Part shown: piece by piece, positions 6,320 through 14,721 of the stretch
Layout: each line of letters begins with the position of its first letter
Numbering within the stretch: position 1 is the first letter of the stretch
Virus record (IMG/VR): IMGVR_UViG_3300042905_000279
Location: 1 to 27,615 of that record
Direction: 5' to 3' (one strand)
DNA length: 27,615 nt
Origin: a virus
Translations under genes and position numbers: made by a program
The notes under the pieces: generated by a model
Database searches by the model: none
What the model was told of the DNA's origin: nothing
Seen by the model: only the letters and a program-made list of their open reading frames with translations

Positions 6320-6509
6320 CTTTATTCCTTTCCATTCTTATCAAAAGGTAGCTGAATAACGCAAACACGGCTAACGCTACCAGCCTCTCCCACATCAATC
6401 CCCACATTGTCCAGCAAGCGAGCGCGAAATTCAGGCACAAAGCCAGAATCACAAGCAATCTCTCGCTGATGACGCTCAAAGCCAAACGCACCAGTGATAT
6501 AGCATCCAT
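6285..6509 (-). CDS. two-helix membrane protein, holin-like candidate
   Basis: A 74-aa protein with two predicted membrane helices: LLVILALCLNFALACWTMW (about 18-36, continuing to 40) and RLVALAVFALFSYLLI (about 42-57). A charged C-terminal tail (RMERNKDARQERPNAQE) would lie in the cytoplasm. The layout resembles a small class II holin or an antiholin, but a different membrane role is possible because a 3TM holin lies 550 bases downstream. AAAGGGG sits 8-9 nt before the ATG at 6509, which decides this frame over a competing 72-aa frame (6322-6540). Confidence 0.68.
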   Translation of the reverse strand: MDAISLVRLALSVISERLLVILALCLNFALACWTMWGLMWERLVALAVFALFSYLLIRMERNKDARQERPNAQE

Positions 6510-6546
6510 ACTTGTATCCCCTTTCTAAATGGATACTCATATCTTA

Positions 6547-6747
6547 CTACTCATCCTCATCATCAGCAAACCCTGAACCCCAATCATCATCCGATATCCT
6601 GGCTTTTAGTTGTTCAAGTTTTAACGCTCTGTCGATGATTTTTGACTTGTCGGTCAAACTGGCGGTTGGATCGGACATGGTGGCCTTTAGCAGATCACCG
6701 ATTGCCCTCTCCAACTCTGGATTTATCCCCTTGGTCTTCTTGCTCAT
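6547..6747 (-). CDS. conserved small phage protein with acidic tail (66 aa)
   Basis: A helical protein starting MSKKTKGINPELERAIGDLL, followed by MSDPTASLTDKSKIIDRALK and ending in an acidic WGSGFADDEDE tail. I recognise the pattern from small proteins in aquatic podoviruses. Its basic-then-acidic helical form and size would suit a small packaging factor such as a terminase small subunit, but that is speculative; the large subunit is not in the window to give context. The ATG shares ATGA with the previous stop. Confidence 0.66.
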   Translation of the reverse strand: MSKKTKGINPELERAIGDLLKATMSDPTASLTDKSKIIDRALKLEQLKARISDDDWGSGFADDEDE

Positions 6748-6872
6748 CGCTTGGCTTTACGCTTCTGCATGGGCTGTTCTGGACGCTTCATCTTACGCAT
6801 CGGTTTAATCATGGTCGGAGGTGGTGTTTGATCACCAATACCGGCTTCTTGAGGTCTGTCATTGCGGATCAT
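6744..6872 (-). CDS. small Pro/Lys/Met-rich protein (42 aa)
   Basis: A 42-aa frame with ATG at 6872 overlapping the previous stop (ATGA) and a TGA shared with the next ATG. The sequence is IRNDRPQEAGIGDQTPPPTM followed by a highly basic IKPMRKMKRPEQPMQKRKAKR end. Coupling on both sides in the same strand and the composition shared with neighbouring tiny basic genes support it being real. No domain recognised and probably disordered. Confidence 0.6.
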   Translation of the reverse strand: MIRNDRPQEAGIGDQTPPPTMIKPMRKMKRPEQPMQKRKAKR

Positions 6873-7006
6873 TTTCTTCCTTTCTTTGCTTTTCGAGCAA
6901 CACTAAGAGCAATAGCCACCGCTTGCTTCTGTGGCCTCCCACGATTCATCTCACGACGAATGTTCTTACTAATCGACTTCTGACTAAATCCTTTTGTCAG
7001 CGGCAT
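6869..7006 (-). CDS. small basic conserved phage protein (45 aa)
   Basis: Encodes MPLTKGFSQKSISKNIRREM, followed by NRGRPQKQAVAIALSVARKA and a KKGRK end. The 'G-S-K-IS-NI-xE--GxPQKQAVAIAL--AR' pattern is a small, widespread phage and bacterial family (DUF6496-like), function unknown. GGAGGT lies six bases before the ATG at 7006, inside the end of the 787-aa gene, so translation is efficient. The C-terminus overlaps the following ATG. Confidence 0.78.
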   Translation of the reverse strand: MPLTKGFSQKSISKNIRREMNRGRPQKQAVAIALSVARKAKKGRK

Positions 7007-7008
7007 GA

Positions 7009-9372
7009 TTACCTCCCTGGTTGCATAGACGTTGGCTTTCCAGCACCTGTGAGCGCTTGGTAAGCAGACAAACCCACTTGGGGCGCTACATAGGTCACAG
7101 CGAAATTCTTCAGAGTTCTGCCAAACAGACTTAGTTTCTGCTGCTCTGGCAGTGCCGAATTAGCAATAGCATCTAGTTGCTGGCTGATTTCGTTAATCTT
7201 ATTAGTAGGCATCAAACCTGTCCTGGCTAACGAATCCTTCAGGCTAGTTTGCCAGAAACGCTGTGCGCCGAACACGCCCTGCTGCGCTCTGTCAGACATG
7301 ACCTGACGAATCGCCTGCTCCAGAACTTGCTTACCATTAGGACTAGCCGCAATAGCAGGCGCAACCCGATCCCACAAGGTTCTGTCACCTGACGTAATGA
7401 TCTCTTGGACACGGGCGGCAGGTTCAGCGGTACTCAGGATAGTAGAAGCTTCTTTCCTAGCTGCATCGGTAATCGCTCCAGCAGCCTTCTCGCCTTCCTT
7501 AACCAGTCTGCCAGCCTCTTTCTCACCAATATCCAGCGCCTTACCAGCTTCTCTACCAGCCTGACGCTCTAACGCTTCTTTCCTTGTCGCAACCTTGCCA
7601 GCACCCGCAGCCATGCCTTCAGCACGCTCTAGGTTCATAACGTAGTTGTTAGCGCTAGTTCTCACTTCCGGCAGGGCAGTCAGCCAATCTGAGTTCTGCT
7701 TGCTGGTCAGCCAGTTCCTTGCTGCCTTGGCATCCATGTTGGCAAGGTTCTTAGCCACATAGTTCTTAGCTTCTTGAAGAACCAGGTTCCGATCACCTGT
7801 TAGCGCAATAGCGTCTGCAACTGATTGCTGGCTATTGAACAGCGCAGCAGGCAATGACTTGGCATCCGCTTTGAACTGAGTCGGATCAATCCGATCCATT
7901 GCGGTGGCCTTTGCGCCAGCCTTAGTTCTAAACTTCTCTAGCAAACGTGAAGCAATTTCATACTCGCTTTGCAACACATCATGCGCGTTACCTGCAAACT
8001 TAGACTGAATGTCACTAAGTTTTGCGTAATACTCTTTAGCAATGTTGGAACCAATCGCTGAGTACCCTTCAACATCCTTACCGAAAGCAACATCACCCAA
8101 GCGCCGACGCACATCATCTAGCGCATCAAACGAAGTGGGAAACGTCTTGTAAACAGGATTACCCATCTCATTGACGCCTACTTCCACACGACGCGCTGTT
8201 ACTGCGTCATAGATGTTTTGATAAGCCTTCAACACGCCAGGTTCAGTCACCGGCGCTGTCTTCTGCTGTTGAGCGATTTGGCCTTTCAGCAACTTGTTAC
8301 GGAGGTCTTGTACAAGTGTTTTGTATTCTGGCAATGATTCAACCAGAATACCTTGGCTTTCTTTCGCAGCCACAGCCTGATCACGCAAAGCCTTCTGCTG
8401 CTTGTAAGCCTCTGACCGTTCCAATGATCCGGTTTCAAACCTTTGCAAAATCCTGTCACGCAGTGTTCTGCCCATTTGCGACAGTTCAACAGTTGCGTCA
8501 CCTACCTCACGCAATCCACTCTTTGCTCTTTCTAGCAGCGTCTTTTTAGTTTCCTCTAACTCGCCTCTAGTAGCAGCCAGGCGAACACCCTTCTCACGTT
8601 CTTCTTTAGATACCTGCTGTGCTGTGCTGCGAACACCACTCGCCTGCGTTCCAGCCGTGCTTCTAGCTAAGTTGGCTTCCGCTTCTGCTACGTTGGTAGC
8701 TTTGCTAACAGAATCAGAAATGGTGTCGTAAATCTTTCTCTGAGCGTCAGTTGTAAAAGGTGATTGGCGCAGTTCGTTAATCCGCTGCATTACCAGTTCA
8801 CGCTGCTTGCCTGCCAGATTTGTCACGTTGACATCTTGCATGACGCTTCTTAGGACATCATAAGTAGCGCCAACAGCAGGGTTTGTTAGCTTATTAAAAA
8901 CATTTCTTACCGCCCCAACACCTTTAGCGGTGCTAGTCAGTGTTTCAACCGGCAATAAACCACCAACAACTCTCGCCGTTTCTGCCGCCCAAGGTGGAGC
9001 GCCAAACACTTCAGCCGCCTGACCTGCTGTTTCGCTAGACGCCCCGCCAAAACCACCAGCCAAAGAACCAAGCGCACGACCTTTAGCGCCGGTCATAGAA
9101 GGTGCTGCGGCTTTCATTGCTGTACCTGCGGCTCTTACTGGCGCATACGGAACCTGTTCTAATAACCGGCCTGTACCAAAAGCAATCTCCGGCGAAAAAG
9201 CGCCAGCAGCAGTACCAACACCTGTCGCAACACCAATGTCTTCTAAACGCTGTCCAAACGACTTTTCAGGTGATTCTGTCGAAGCTTTAGGCGCTGAAGG
9301 CGCTTTAGGTGTCGGCAGGTCGCTGAAGTCTGTTTGCGACGGTTTTGGTAGATCGCTAATGTCAACAGCCAT
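7009..9372 (-). CDS. large internal virion/ejection protein candidate (787 aa)
   Basis: A long Ala-rich protein. The N-terminus is Pro/Asp-rich (ISDLPKP..DFSDLPTPKAPS), residues about 45-125 are a Gly/Ala-rich hydrophobic region (GVATGVGTAAGAF, RALGSLAGGFGGA), and about 150-660 is mostly helical with several heptad-like stretches (for example EEREKGVRLAATRGELEETK and the region with EREAGKALDIGEKEAGRL). The C-terminus ends with a hydrophobic VGLSAYQALTGAG. This layout fits the large ejection or internal-core proteins of podoviruses, which form a DNA conduit in the host envelope. No transglycosylase or peptidase motif was seen. It is the last of four consecutive large late proteins. Size and position support the role; sequence does not prove it. 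Confidence 0.62.
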   Translation of the reverse strand: MAVDISDLPKPSQTDFSDLPTPKAPSAPKASTESPEKSFGQRLEDIGVATGVGTAAGAFSPEIAFGTGRLLEQVPYAPVRAAGTAMKAAAPSMTGAKGRALGSLAGGFGGASSETAGQAAEVFGAPPWAAETARVVGGLLPVETLTSTAKGVGAVRNVFNKLTNPAVGATYDVLRSVMQDVNVTNLAGKQRELVMQRINELRQSPFTTDAQRKIYDTISDSVSKATNVAEAEANLARSTAGTQASGVRSTAQQVSKEEREKGVRLAATRGELEETKKTLLERAKSGLREVGDATVELSQMGRTLRDRILQRFETGSLERSEAYKQQKALRDQAVAAKESQGILVESLPEYKTLVQDLRNKLLKGQIAQQQKTAPVTEPGVLKAYQNIYDAVTARRVEVGVNEMGNPVYKTFPTSFDALDDVRRRLGDVAFGKDVEGYSAIGSNIAKEYYAKLSDIQSKFAGNAHDVLQSEYEIASRLLEKFRTKAGAKATAMDRIDPTQFKADAKSLPAALFNSQQSVADAIALTGDRNLVLQEAKNYVAKNLANMDAKAARNWLTSKQNSDWLTALPEVRTSANNYVMNLERAEGMAAGAGKVATRKEALERQAGREAGKALDIGEKEAGRLVKEGEKAAGAITDAARKEASTILSTAEPAARVQEIITSGDRTLWDRVAPAIAASPNGKQVLEQAIRQVMSDRAQQGVFGAQRFWQTSLKDSLARTGLMPTNKINEISQQLDAIANSALPEQQKLSLFGRTLKNFAVTYVAPQVGLSAYQALTGAGKPTSMQPGR

Positions 9373-10817
9373 TATTGATACCCCTGTGAACGTAAGAAGT
9401 CTCTAGCTTTGTTTTGATCGCCACCAAAGTTAGCATCTGAGTAAGCCTTGAGTTTGTCACCGCTTGGCATAGCTTTAGGGGCTGGCATTTCGTTGCGACG
9501 ATCACTGCCACCACCCAAACCTGGAAATTGTTCCTCCAGTCTTGATTTCTCTCTCGACATTTCAGATACGCCTTGAACCATTGCATTTCTGACTGCCTCA
9601 TAAACACGCCAGTCCGACCTATACAGTGGGGCAAGAATTCGATCTTCTATTCTGGTCAGCGCCTTACCGCCGGTTTCAAACTCTTTACTACGGAAGAAGG
9701 CAAAAGTTCTAATTAGCTTTAGGGCTTCTGGATCATCCTTGAATGCTGCTTCTGCGGCTCTGGTGTCCAACCCTAGCAGGGCAGTCATCTTTGTCCATTG
9801 ACCTTCTTTGTTCAAGCGGTCAAGAGTGTCAATACCTTCTTCTAACTCAGGAATCAAGTTCTCACGCAGACGATGCGCCGAACGATCTTTTTCAGTAAGT
9901 TTTTGACTTCCTCTGCCGCCATCACCTCTTAAGCTGGCAGCAAGATATTTCATATCACGCGCATTCTGCTGACGGTCTTCTTGCATTCTTTCTTGGAACT
10001 GACGCTGCGCTTGTTTATCAGCAGCGCGTAATTTTTCTGTTTGAATAAACTTAAATAGTTCCTGACCGCCTTTAACTTGCTCTTGCAGCATCTTGATGGT
10101 GTTAACCAAACCAACCTTATCTTTGTACTGCTTTAGGAAATCAGCACCTTCTTGGGCAAACAGCATATCTGCTTCCATGTTTGCCTTTTCCATGTCCACC
10201 GCAGCAAGTTTGGCAATGTCTACCATGCGGTTATTCAGCGCATCAATTTTTGTTTTTAATGCTTTCGTGTTGGCTTCAAACAAATCCTTTTCGCGTAGGT
10301 AACGATCTTGCCTGCCTTGTTGATAGCCTTGCATCATGCCGTTCATGGCATTCATTGCGCCAATAGCATTGCTCTTACCGCCAGCACCAATAGCAAACCC
10401 AAGTACGCCAACCAAACTAAAGATGGTTGCCATATCTCTGACGTTTTCTTGGGTTGGCACAAACGCTTCGCCAGCCTGGTCTTCTAATCGAGTGCGTTCA
10501 GCGCGTAATTCAGGCGCTTTAACTGATTCTGCGTAAGTATCAAAAGCTTCTTGTCTACGACCTAGTTGCGTAGATTCTCGTTCCGCTTTATTAGCTGCCA
10601 ACTCGCCTTCAAACGAACCATACTCTCGCTGTGCTTTTTCCAACTTGGTTCTAGGCCCACCCACGAACTGCTGGTATACGGGGTCAGACAAGACTGCCGC
10701 AGCCGCATCTTCAGAGTCCGTGCCAGCCGGTTGCCGACGCGCAGCGGCCTTATCCACAGCCGTGTCCATGCCAAACATCGGCACACCTGATCTTTCAGTT
10801 GGAAACATTGCCGCCAT
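9372..10817 (-). CDS. internal virion/ejection protein candidate (481 aa)
   Basis: A mostly helical protein with long coiled coils: about 56-115 (TKLEKAQREYGSFEGELAAN onward), 165-225 (REKDLFEANTKALKTKIDAL onward) and 260-290 (Gln/Arg-rich QAQRQFQERMQEDRQQN). One hydrophobic patch lies near 130-146 (ATIFSLVGVLGFAIGAGG), possibly membrane-active. The C-terminus KLKAYSDANFGGDQNKARDF resembles the end of internal virion proteins I recall from other phages. AAGGAG precedes the ATG, and the stop shares its last base with the next gene's ATG. Likely part of the ejection complex with its neighbours. Confidence 0.6.
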   Translation of the reverse strand: MAAMFPTERSGVPMFGMDTAVDKAAARRQPAGTDSEDAAAAVLSDPVYQQFVGGPRTKLEKAQREYGSFEGELAANKAERESTQLGRRQEAFDTYAESVKAPELRAERTRLEDQAGEAFVPTQENVRDMATIFSLVGVLGFAIGAGGKSNAIGAMNAMNGMMQGYQQGRQDRYLREKDLFEANTKALKTKIDALNNRMVDIAKLAAVDMEKANMEADMLFAQEGADFLKQYKDKVGLVNTIKMLQEQVKGGQELFKFIQTEKLRAADKQAQRQFQERMQEDRQQNARDMKYLAASLRGDGGRGSQKLTEKDRSAHRLRENLIPELEEGIDTLDRLNKEGQWTKMTALLGLDTRAAEAAFKDDPEALKLIRTFAFFRSKEFETGGKALTRIEDRILAPLYRSDWRVYEAVRNAMVQGVSEMSREKSRLEEQFPGLGGGSDRRNEMPAPKAMPSGDKLKAYSDANFGGDQNKARDFLRSQGYQ

Positions 10818-10819
10818 GT

Positions 10820-11929
10820 TTACGCTCCTTGCTGTCTTCTAATTATGCTTGGCTGATTACCAGTCATGCCCTGCATTGCCATTTGCATAGCATTAGAGAA
10901 ATAGTTGCCTGTTAATTCGCTAACATACTGGTCTGCCTGCAATCCTGCCTTAATAGCGCCAGTTGCAATCTGATCAGCAATTCCAGAAACTTTCAAACCT
11001 AAGTCATATTTGTTTTGCAATATTTGCTGACGGAAATTCTCTAGCTGAACTTGTGCTTGTTCTGCGCCTACGCCGCCACGACTAGCAGCGCCTTGTGCTA
11101 ATCTGGCTCGCATAGCTTGCAGTTGTTGCTGTTCGCCAACACTTAGTTCACCAGACTGCGCTTGAGCAAGAAGTTCTTGTCCGCGCTCACGGTACGGCGC
11201 AGCCATCTTCTCCATATCTTCTCTAGCACGCTGACCTTGTTTAGCCGCATTGCGAGAAGCAATAATCCCAGGTAAAGCAGCCAATCCACCCATAGTTATG
11301 TTTTCAAGAACTCTTGGGCTAGTCAGTGTGGACTTAACTCTCTCTGACAGAGACATGGGTTCGAAACCATATTCTGTAGGACTGCCAGGCCCATAAGGAT
11401 TCTGAACATCCAGTGTTCGAGTGGAAGGCATAAAACCAGTGTCTGCGCTTACGTCAGGAATATTTATTGGCGTAGGAGGACGGGGCGTAAAATTAACCGT
11501 TGGATACAACGTCTGCTGTGGCACGTCTGAACTGTAATATTGCGCCGTGTCCGGTGGCGTTAAATCTATTTGCGGTGTGTTAGGTGAGAAACTATAAGGA
11601 GAAACCGGTTCAAAATCAGGTGTTGGAACAGAAGAAGTTGAAAAAGGCGCTTGCGAATAATAGGTATTAGCATTGGTGTTTACATTAGCCGTTCTGCTGG
11701 GAGAGTAGTATGTATTTGCATCCATCTCATAGAACTCTAGCAACCCAGTATCAGGGTTGATCGTGCCAGCGCCACCAGCATTTTTGAGCATATACGCTTC
11801 TTTGGGCGTGATATGCACCAGCATACTGTCACCACCCCTGCCTTTTCCGGCAAGTTCTTTAGCTATTTGCTTGAGGTCGCTACTCTCTTGGAAAGTAGCC
11901 TTCAGTAGTTTTGCAATTTGTTTAGTCAT
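10820..11929 (-). CDS. internal virion/tail protein with conserved 'INPDTGLLEF' block (369 aa)
   Basis: The N-terminal region holds the block GGDSMLVHITPKEAYMLKNA followed by GGAGTINPDTGLLEFYE (about 32-68), which I recognise from many phage structural proteins. A long low-complexity Tyr/Ser/Thr/Pro linker follows (about 72-190). The C-terminal third is helical: LAALPGIIASRNAAKQGQRA, a coiled coil with ELSVGEQQQLQAMRARLAQG, and a final amphipathic NYFSNAMQMAMQGMTGN. ATG 11929 is preferred because AGGGGG lies 8 bases upstream; a GTG at 11935 is the alternative. It overlaps the previous stop by 8 nt. Size and context resemble T7 gp14-type ejection proteins, without visible homology. Confidence 0.6.
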   Translation of the reverse strand: MTKQIAKLLKATFQESSDLKQIAKELAGKGRGGDSMLVHITPKEAYMLKNAGGAGTINPDTGLLEFYEMDANTYYSPSRTANVNTNANTYYSQAPFSTSSVPTPDFEPVSPYSFSPNTPQIDLTPPDTAQYYSSDVPQQTLYPTVNFTPRPPTPINIPDVSADTGFMPSTRTLDVQNPYGPGSPTEYGFEPMSLSERVKSTLTSPRVLENITMGGLAALPGIIASRNAAKQGQRAREDMEKMAAPYRERGQELLAQAQSGELSVGEQQQLQAMRARLAQGAASRGGVGAEQAQVQLENFRQQILQNKYDLGLKVSGIADQIATGAIKAGLQADQYVSELTGNYFSNAMQMAMQGMTGNQPSIIRRQQGA

Positions 11930-14375
11930 AGCCACTGCCCCCTAATTCATCTGTTAGTTTCAACGATTCGACGTTCCAAACAGGTTGGCGTCTTTGGCCT
12001 TTCTTATCCAAATAAGAACCGCCAGCGTCACCTACACTCAGCGCTTGGGCTAACGCGCTTGAACCAGGCATCATAAGCGGCGCTCCCAATAATGTTTGTA
12101 GTGGAACTGTTTTAGTTTCAACTGCTGGTCTCCGTATAACCTTTTTCTTTTTCTTTTTCTTTGTACTCGGTTTCCCAGTAATTGATTCCATACCTTCTAC
12201 TTTAGGCGTTTCAACACTGTCAACATCAGTATCTATAGGCTCAGATGGGCCAGTTACGTCAGTGCTTTCACCGTCAATACCTGTCAGGTTTATAATTTCT
12301 CTATCTGTATCAGTGATGGTCGGAGTAACGCCGCCCGTGGTGGGGCCACCGGTGCTTTCTCCGGTTGTACTGCCAGATGTTGTCGGCGTATCTGTTTGTG
12401 TATTCGTACCCGTTTCAGTTTTTGTATCTGACTGTGTTCTTGGATTAGTCTGGGTTCCGGTTTGCGTTCTTGTGTCTGTTTGGGTCTTTGTATCGGCTTG
12501 TGTCTGGGCAGAGGCTTGTTCTTGTCTTGCGGCCTCTTGAAACTCTCTTTGTAATTGATCAGCGCTAACTTGGGTTGCGCGTTGCTCCCAAAACTGTCTT
12601 CCTGCTTGATCCGCTTCACGATTTAAGAATTGGTCGTAAAGCGATTGAATTTGATCTTGCTGGCCTGAAGGAGCGTTGGATAAATTAGTGCGAATTTTTG
12701 GGGTAATCCCAGTCAATTCCAATATCTGTTGTTCATTTGTCGGTATTGCTGTCTGTACGCCAGGAGTTGTCGGTGGCGTTTGACCAGTAATAACCACATT
12801 AAAATCCTGCAAAGAACTTATGGGCTGACCTGATCGATTAGCACTTTCAATAGCTGCGCGTTCGCGTAATGGTAATGTGTCTATCTCTGGGGGCGTGGGA
12901 GCGCCTTCTTTCCCAGTAAAATAATTAAATAAAGTTGAATTTCGTTGGCTTAATATTGCCGCTTCTTCTGGAGATATTTGCAAAATTTTTGACACTCGCA
13001 AAACATCGGCAGTTTGTGGCACATCTTCAAATCGAGGCGCTTCTACAACGACTTCTGGCAATCTAGGCGTTGTGTCTGTAGTAGTTAAGGCATTGTTTGG
13101 GGTGCTTAATGCCTGATCAATTAGAGCGCTTGCAAATGCGGTATCGCCCGACATCGCGCCAAGCATAGAGTTTTCTTGGGTTGCGCGTCTTACTGCTTCA
13201 GCGGCAGGAACAGCCAACAAACCAGTAGCTAGGGCTGTTGCTCCAGCACCACCAGCGGCAACAGAGGTCAAAGAAGTAACCGCAGTTGCAAGTTCTACCA
13301 AACCAGCGTTTCTAATTGCAGTAAGGTTTTCTGGTTTGGCTAATTCTTTTGCAAAAGTTGGATCGGCAGCAGCTCTAGCCCTCCAGGTATCAATCAATTC
13401 TCTGGAAGCATTACGGGCTAACTGATTGATTTCTTCAGCCGTTATTGGCCCTGCAAAAGCAACATCAACTTTATTTGCTGGATTGGTAAATGCTTTGAGA
13501 ATGTCACCAGAAATTTGTTGTTTTGCCTGTTCCGCTTTTAACTTTTGTTCGGTGATGTAATCCTGACCAGCGCCAGCCAAACCGCTAACAAGTGCGCTTG
13601 CCCCAACATCTTGGTTTGTCAACGCAGCTTCAGTAGCGCCTCCGGCAGCAGAAGCTAATCCAGACTTGAGTGTGACATTGGCATCATCTGGCAGCACATC
13701 AAGCGCTGCTCCACCAATGGCCTGACCAGCGCCAGCACCTAATGCAGCCAATCCTGCTTTTTCAGGATCGCCCGTTTGAATCAATGTGCCAGTACCAGCG
13801 CCAACAGCACTTCCAGCAACCGCAGGTAATGCAGCATTACCACCTAAAGTTCCGCTAAGAGTTCCAGCTTGTTGAGCGCTCTGAACGGCTTGACCTGCTA
13901 CTGAACCGGCATAAGTACCAGCGCCAGCGGCAAGACCTGCTTTTAGGATGTCTTCCGCAGAACCGCCTGTCGCAGCAGTAACGCCAGCATTAACAACACC
14001 AGCACCTACAGCCGCTGCCGCAGCGCCTGTAGCGCCTAACGCAGAACCAATAGCAGGCAATAACTGAGGCGCAACAGCGCCAATGATGGGAACAATAAAA
14101 GGAGCAAGCTGCTGGAAAAAATTTAGGTTTCTATCTGGTCTATAACCTTCTTCTCCAGGAAGCACGATTCTTGAATAAGGATCGGTTGCCATGCCGCTAC
14201 CTCGAGGCTGACCAGCCTGCGGGTTTTCCTTTTTAGCGGCTTCACGAAACTCAACATTTAGTTGGGCGGGAGAAACTTCTTTTGCTCTCTTTTCCCAAAA
14301 TGCCTGTCCAGCAGGATCGGCCTGTCTACCTAAATCCCGTAAGAACAGTCTAGCAACGTGTTGAGAAGCTTCCAT
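11922..14375 (-). CDS. large virion protein with two DUF4214-like modules (817 aa)
   Basis: A long, Ala/Gly-rich protein with an unusual layout. Residues about 6-48 form a DUF4214-like unit (ARLFLRDLGRQADPAGQAFW, then KRAKEVSPAQLNVEFREAAK), and a second copy lies at about 575-615 (LYDQFLNREADQAGRQFWEQ, then RATQVSADQLQREFQEAARQ). Between them, about 85-290 is hydrophobic Gly/Ala sequence of possible membrane-interacting helices, and about 370-400 is another such patch. After the second copy comes a Thr/Gln/Asp/Lys repeat linker (about 621-665) and a Lys7 tract. DUF4214-like units occur in extracellular and phage proteins. Best guess is an ejection or internal virion protein; an adhesin-like role is possible. 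Confidence 0.6.
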   Translation of the reverse strand: MEASQHVARLFLRDLGRQADPAGQAFWEKRAKEVSPAQLNVEFREAAKKENPQAGQPRGSGMATDPYSRIVLPGEEGYRPDRNLNFFQQLAPFIVPIIGAVAPQLLPAIGSALGATGAAAAAVGAGVVNAGVTAATGGSAEDILKAGLAAGAGTYAGSVAGQAVQSAQQAGTLSGTLGGNAALPAVAGSAVGAGTGTLIQTGDPEKAGLAALGAGAGQAIGGAALDVLPDDANVTLKSGLASAAGGATEAALTNQDVGASALVSGLAGAGQDYITEQKLKAEQAKQQISGDILKAFTNPANKVDVAFAGPITAEEINQLARNASRELIDTWRARAAADPTFAKELAKPENLTAIRNAGLVELATAVTSLTSVAAGGAGATALATGLLAVPAAEAVRRATQENSMLGAMSGDTAFASALIDQALSTPNNALTTTDTTPRLPEVVVEAPRFEDVPQTADVLRVSKILQISPEEAAILSQRNSTLFNYFTGKEGAPTPPEIDTLPLRERAAIESANRSGQPISSLQDFNVVITGQTPPTTPGVQTAIPTNEQQILELTGITPKIRTNLSNAPSGQQDQIQSLYDQFLNREADQAGRQFWEQRATQVSADQLQREFQEAARQEQASAQTQADTKTQTDTRTQTGTQTNPRTQSDTKTETGTNTQTDTPTTSGSTTGESTGGPTTGGVTPTITDTDREIINLTGIDGESTDVTGPSEPIDTDVDSVETPKVEGMESITGKPSTKKKKKKKVIRRPAVETKTVPLQTLLGAPLMMPGSSALAQALSVGDAGGSYLDKKGQRRQPVWNVESLKLTDELGGSGYD
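12380..12513 (-). repeat. degenerate Thr-Gln/Thr-Asp coding repeat
   Basis: A run of near-repeats inside the 817-aa gene encodes short units such as TQADTKTQTD, TRTQTGTQTN and TETGTNTQTD. At DNA level this is a series of degenerate 12-18 nt units rich in (on the + strand) GTTTG/TGTCTG. It produces an extended, hydrophilic linker between the second DUF4214-like unit and the C-terminal part, and explains open shadow frames on both strands here. Copy number could vary between related phages. Confidence 0.7.
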
Positions 14376-14386
14376 GTTGTTTTCCC

Positions 14387-14719
14387 TTAAATCAATTTCG
14401 CAGCAGTTGCAAAGATCGCAAGCGCTTGGTAATCAATGTCACCACGCAACCCTTCAGCATCGCTTAATCCAAAGCGTCTAAGTCTTTCCATAAACATTGG
14501 ATAGACCTGCTGATCTTGGATGCTCATTTCTGCCAACTTCCCCAACTCTTTTAGCTGATCAGGTGTTAGACCAGTCTGCTCCATAAGCTGCATGATCATT
14601 TCCCTAGCCTGCTGCGTTTGCGGATTGCTCATAGCGCCGCCACCACCTTGCATGGCTTGCATAACATCAGCGTTTTGTTGCATTGCAACATTTCTATTTG
14701 GTTGGGGTAGCATAGCCAT
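14387..14719 (-). CDS. hypothetical Met/Gln-rich helical protein (110 aa)
   Basis: The N-terminal 50 residues are Gln/Met-rich (LPQPNRNVAMQQNADVMQAM). The rest is helical: QQAREMIMQLMEQTGLTPDQ, LKELGKLAEMSI, YPMFMERLRRFGL, ending ALAIFATAAKLI. I cannot name the family. A TTG at 14725 shares TTGA with the previous stop, but ATG 14719 with GGAA upstream looks better; ATG 14713 is also possible. It comes just before the four large ejection-protein candidates and may be a small partner or chaperone. Confidence 0.6.
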   Translation of the reverse strand: MAMLPQPNRNVAMQQNADVMQAMQGGGGAMSNPQTQQAREMIMQLMEQTGLTPDQLKELGKLAEMSIQDQQVYPMFMERLRRFGLSDAEGLRGDIDYQALAIFATAAKLI

Positions 14720-14721
14720 AA

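Noticed and set aside
6322-6540. 72-aa minus-strand frame beginning MSIHLERGYK
   Set aside because: It overlaps the 74-aa membrane-protein frame; the AAAGGGG ribosome site and membrane-helix pattern favour the start at 6509, while this frame has no such site.
6547-6747. Firm call as terminase small subunit
   Set aside because: Size and charge would suit it, but no motif proves it and the large subunit is outside the window, so it is left as a conserved small protein.
12290-12619. 109-aa minus-strand and 92-aa + strand frames in the Thr/Gln repeat
   Set aside because: They are produced by the repetitive codons of the 817-aa gene, with low-complexity sequence and no ribosome site.
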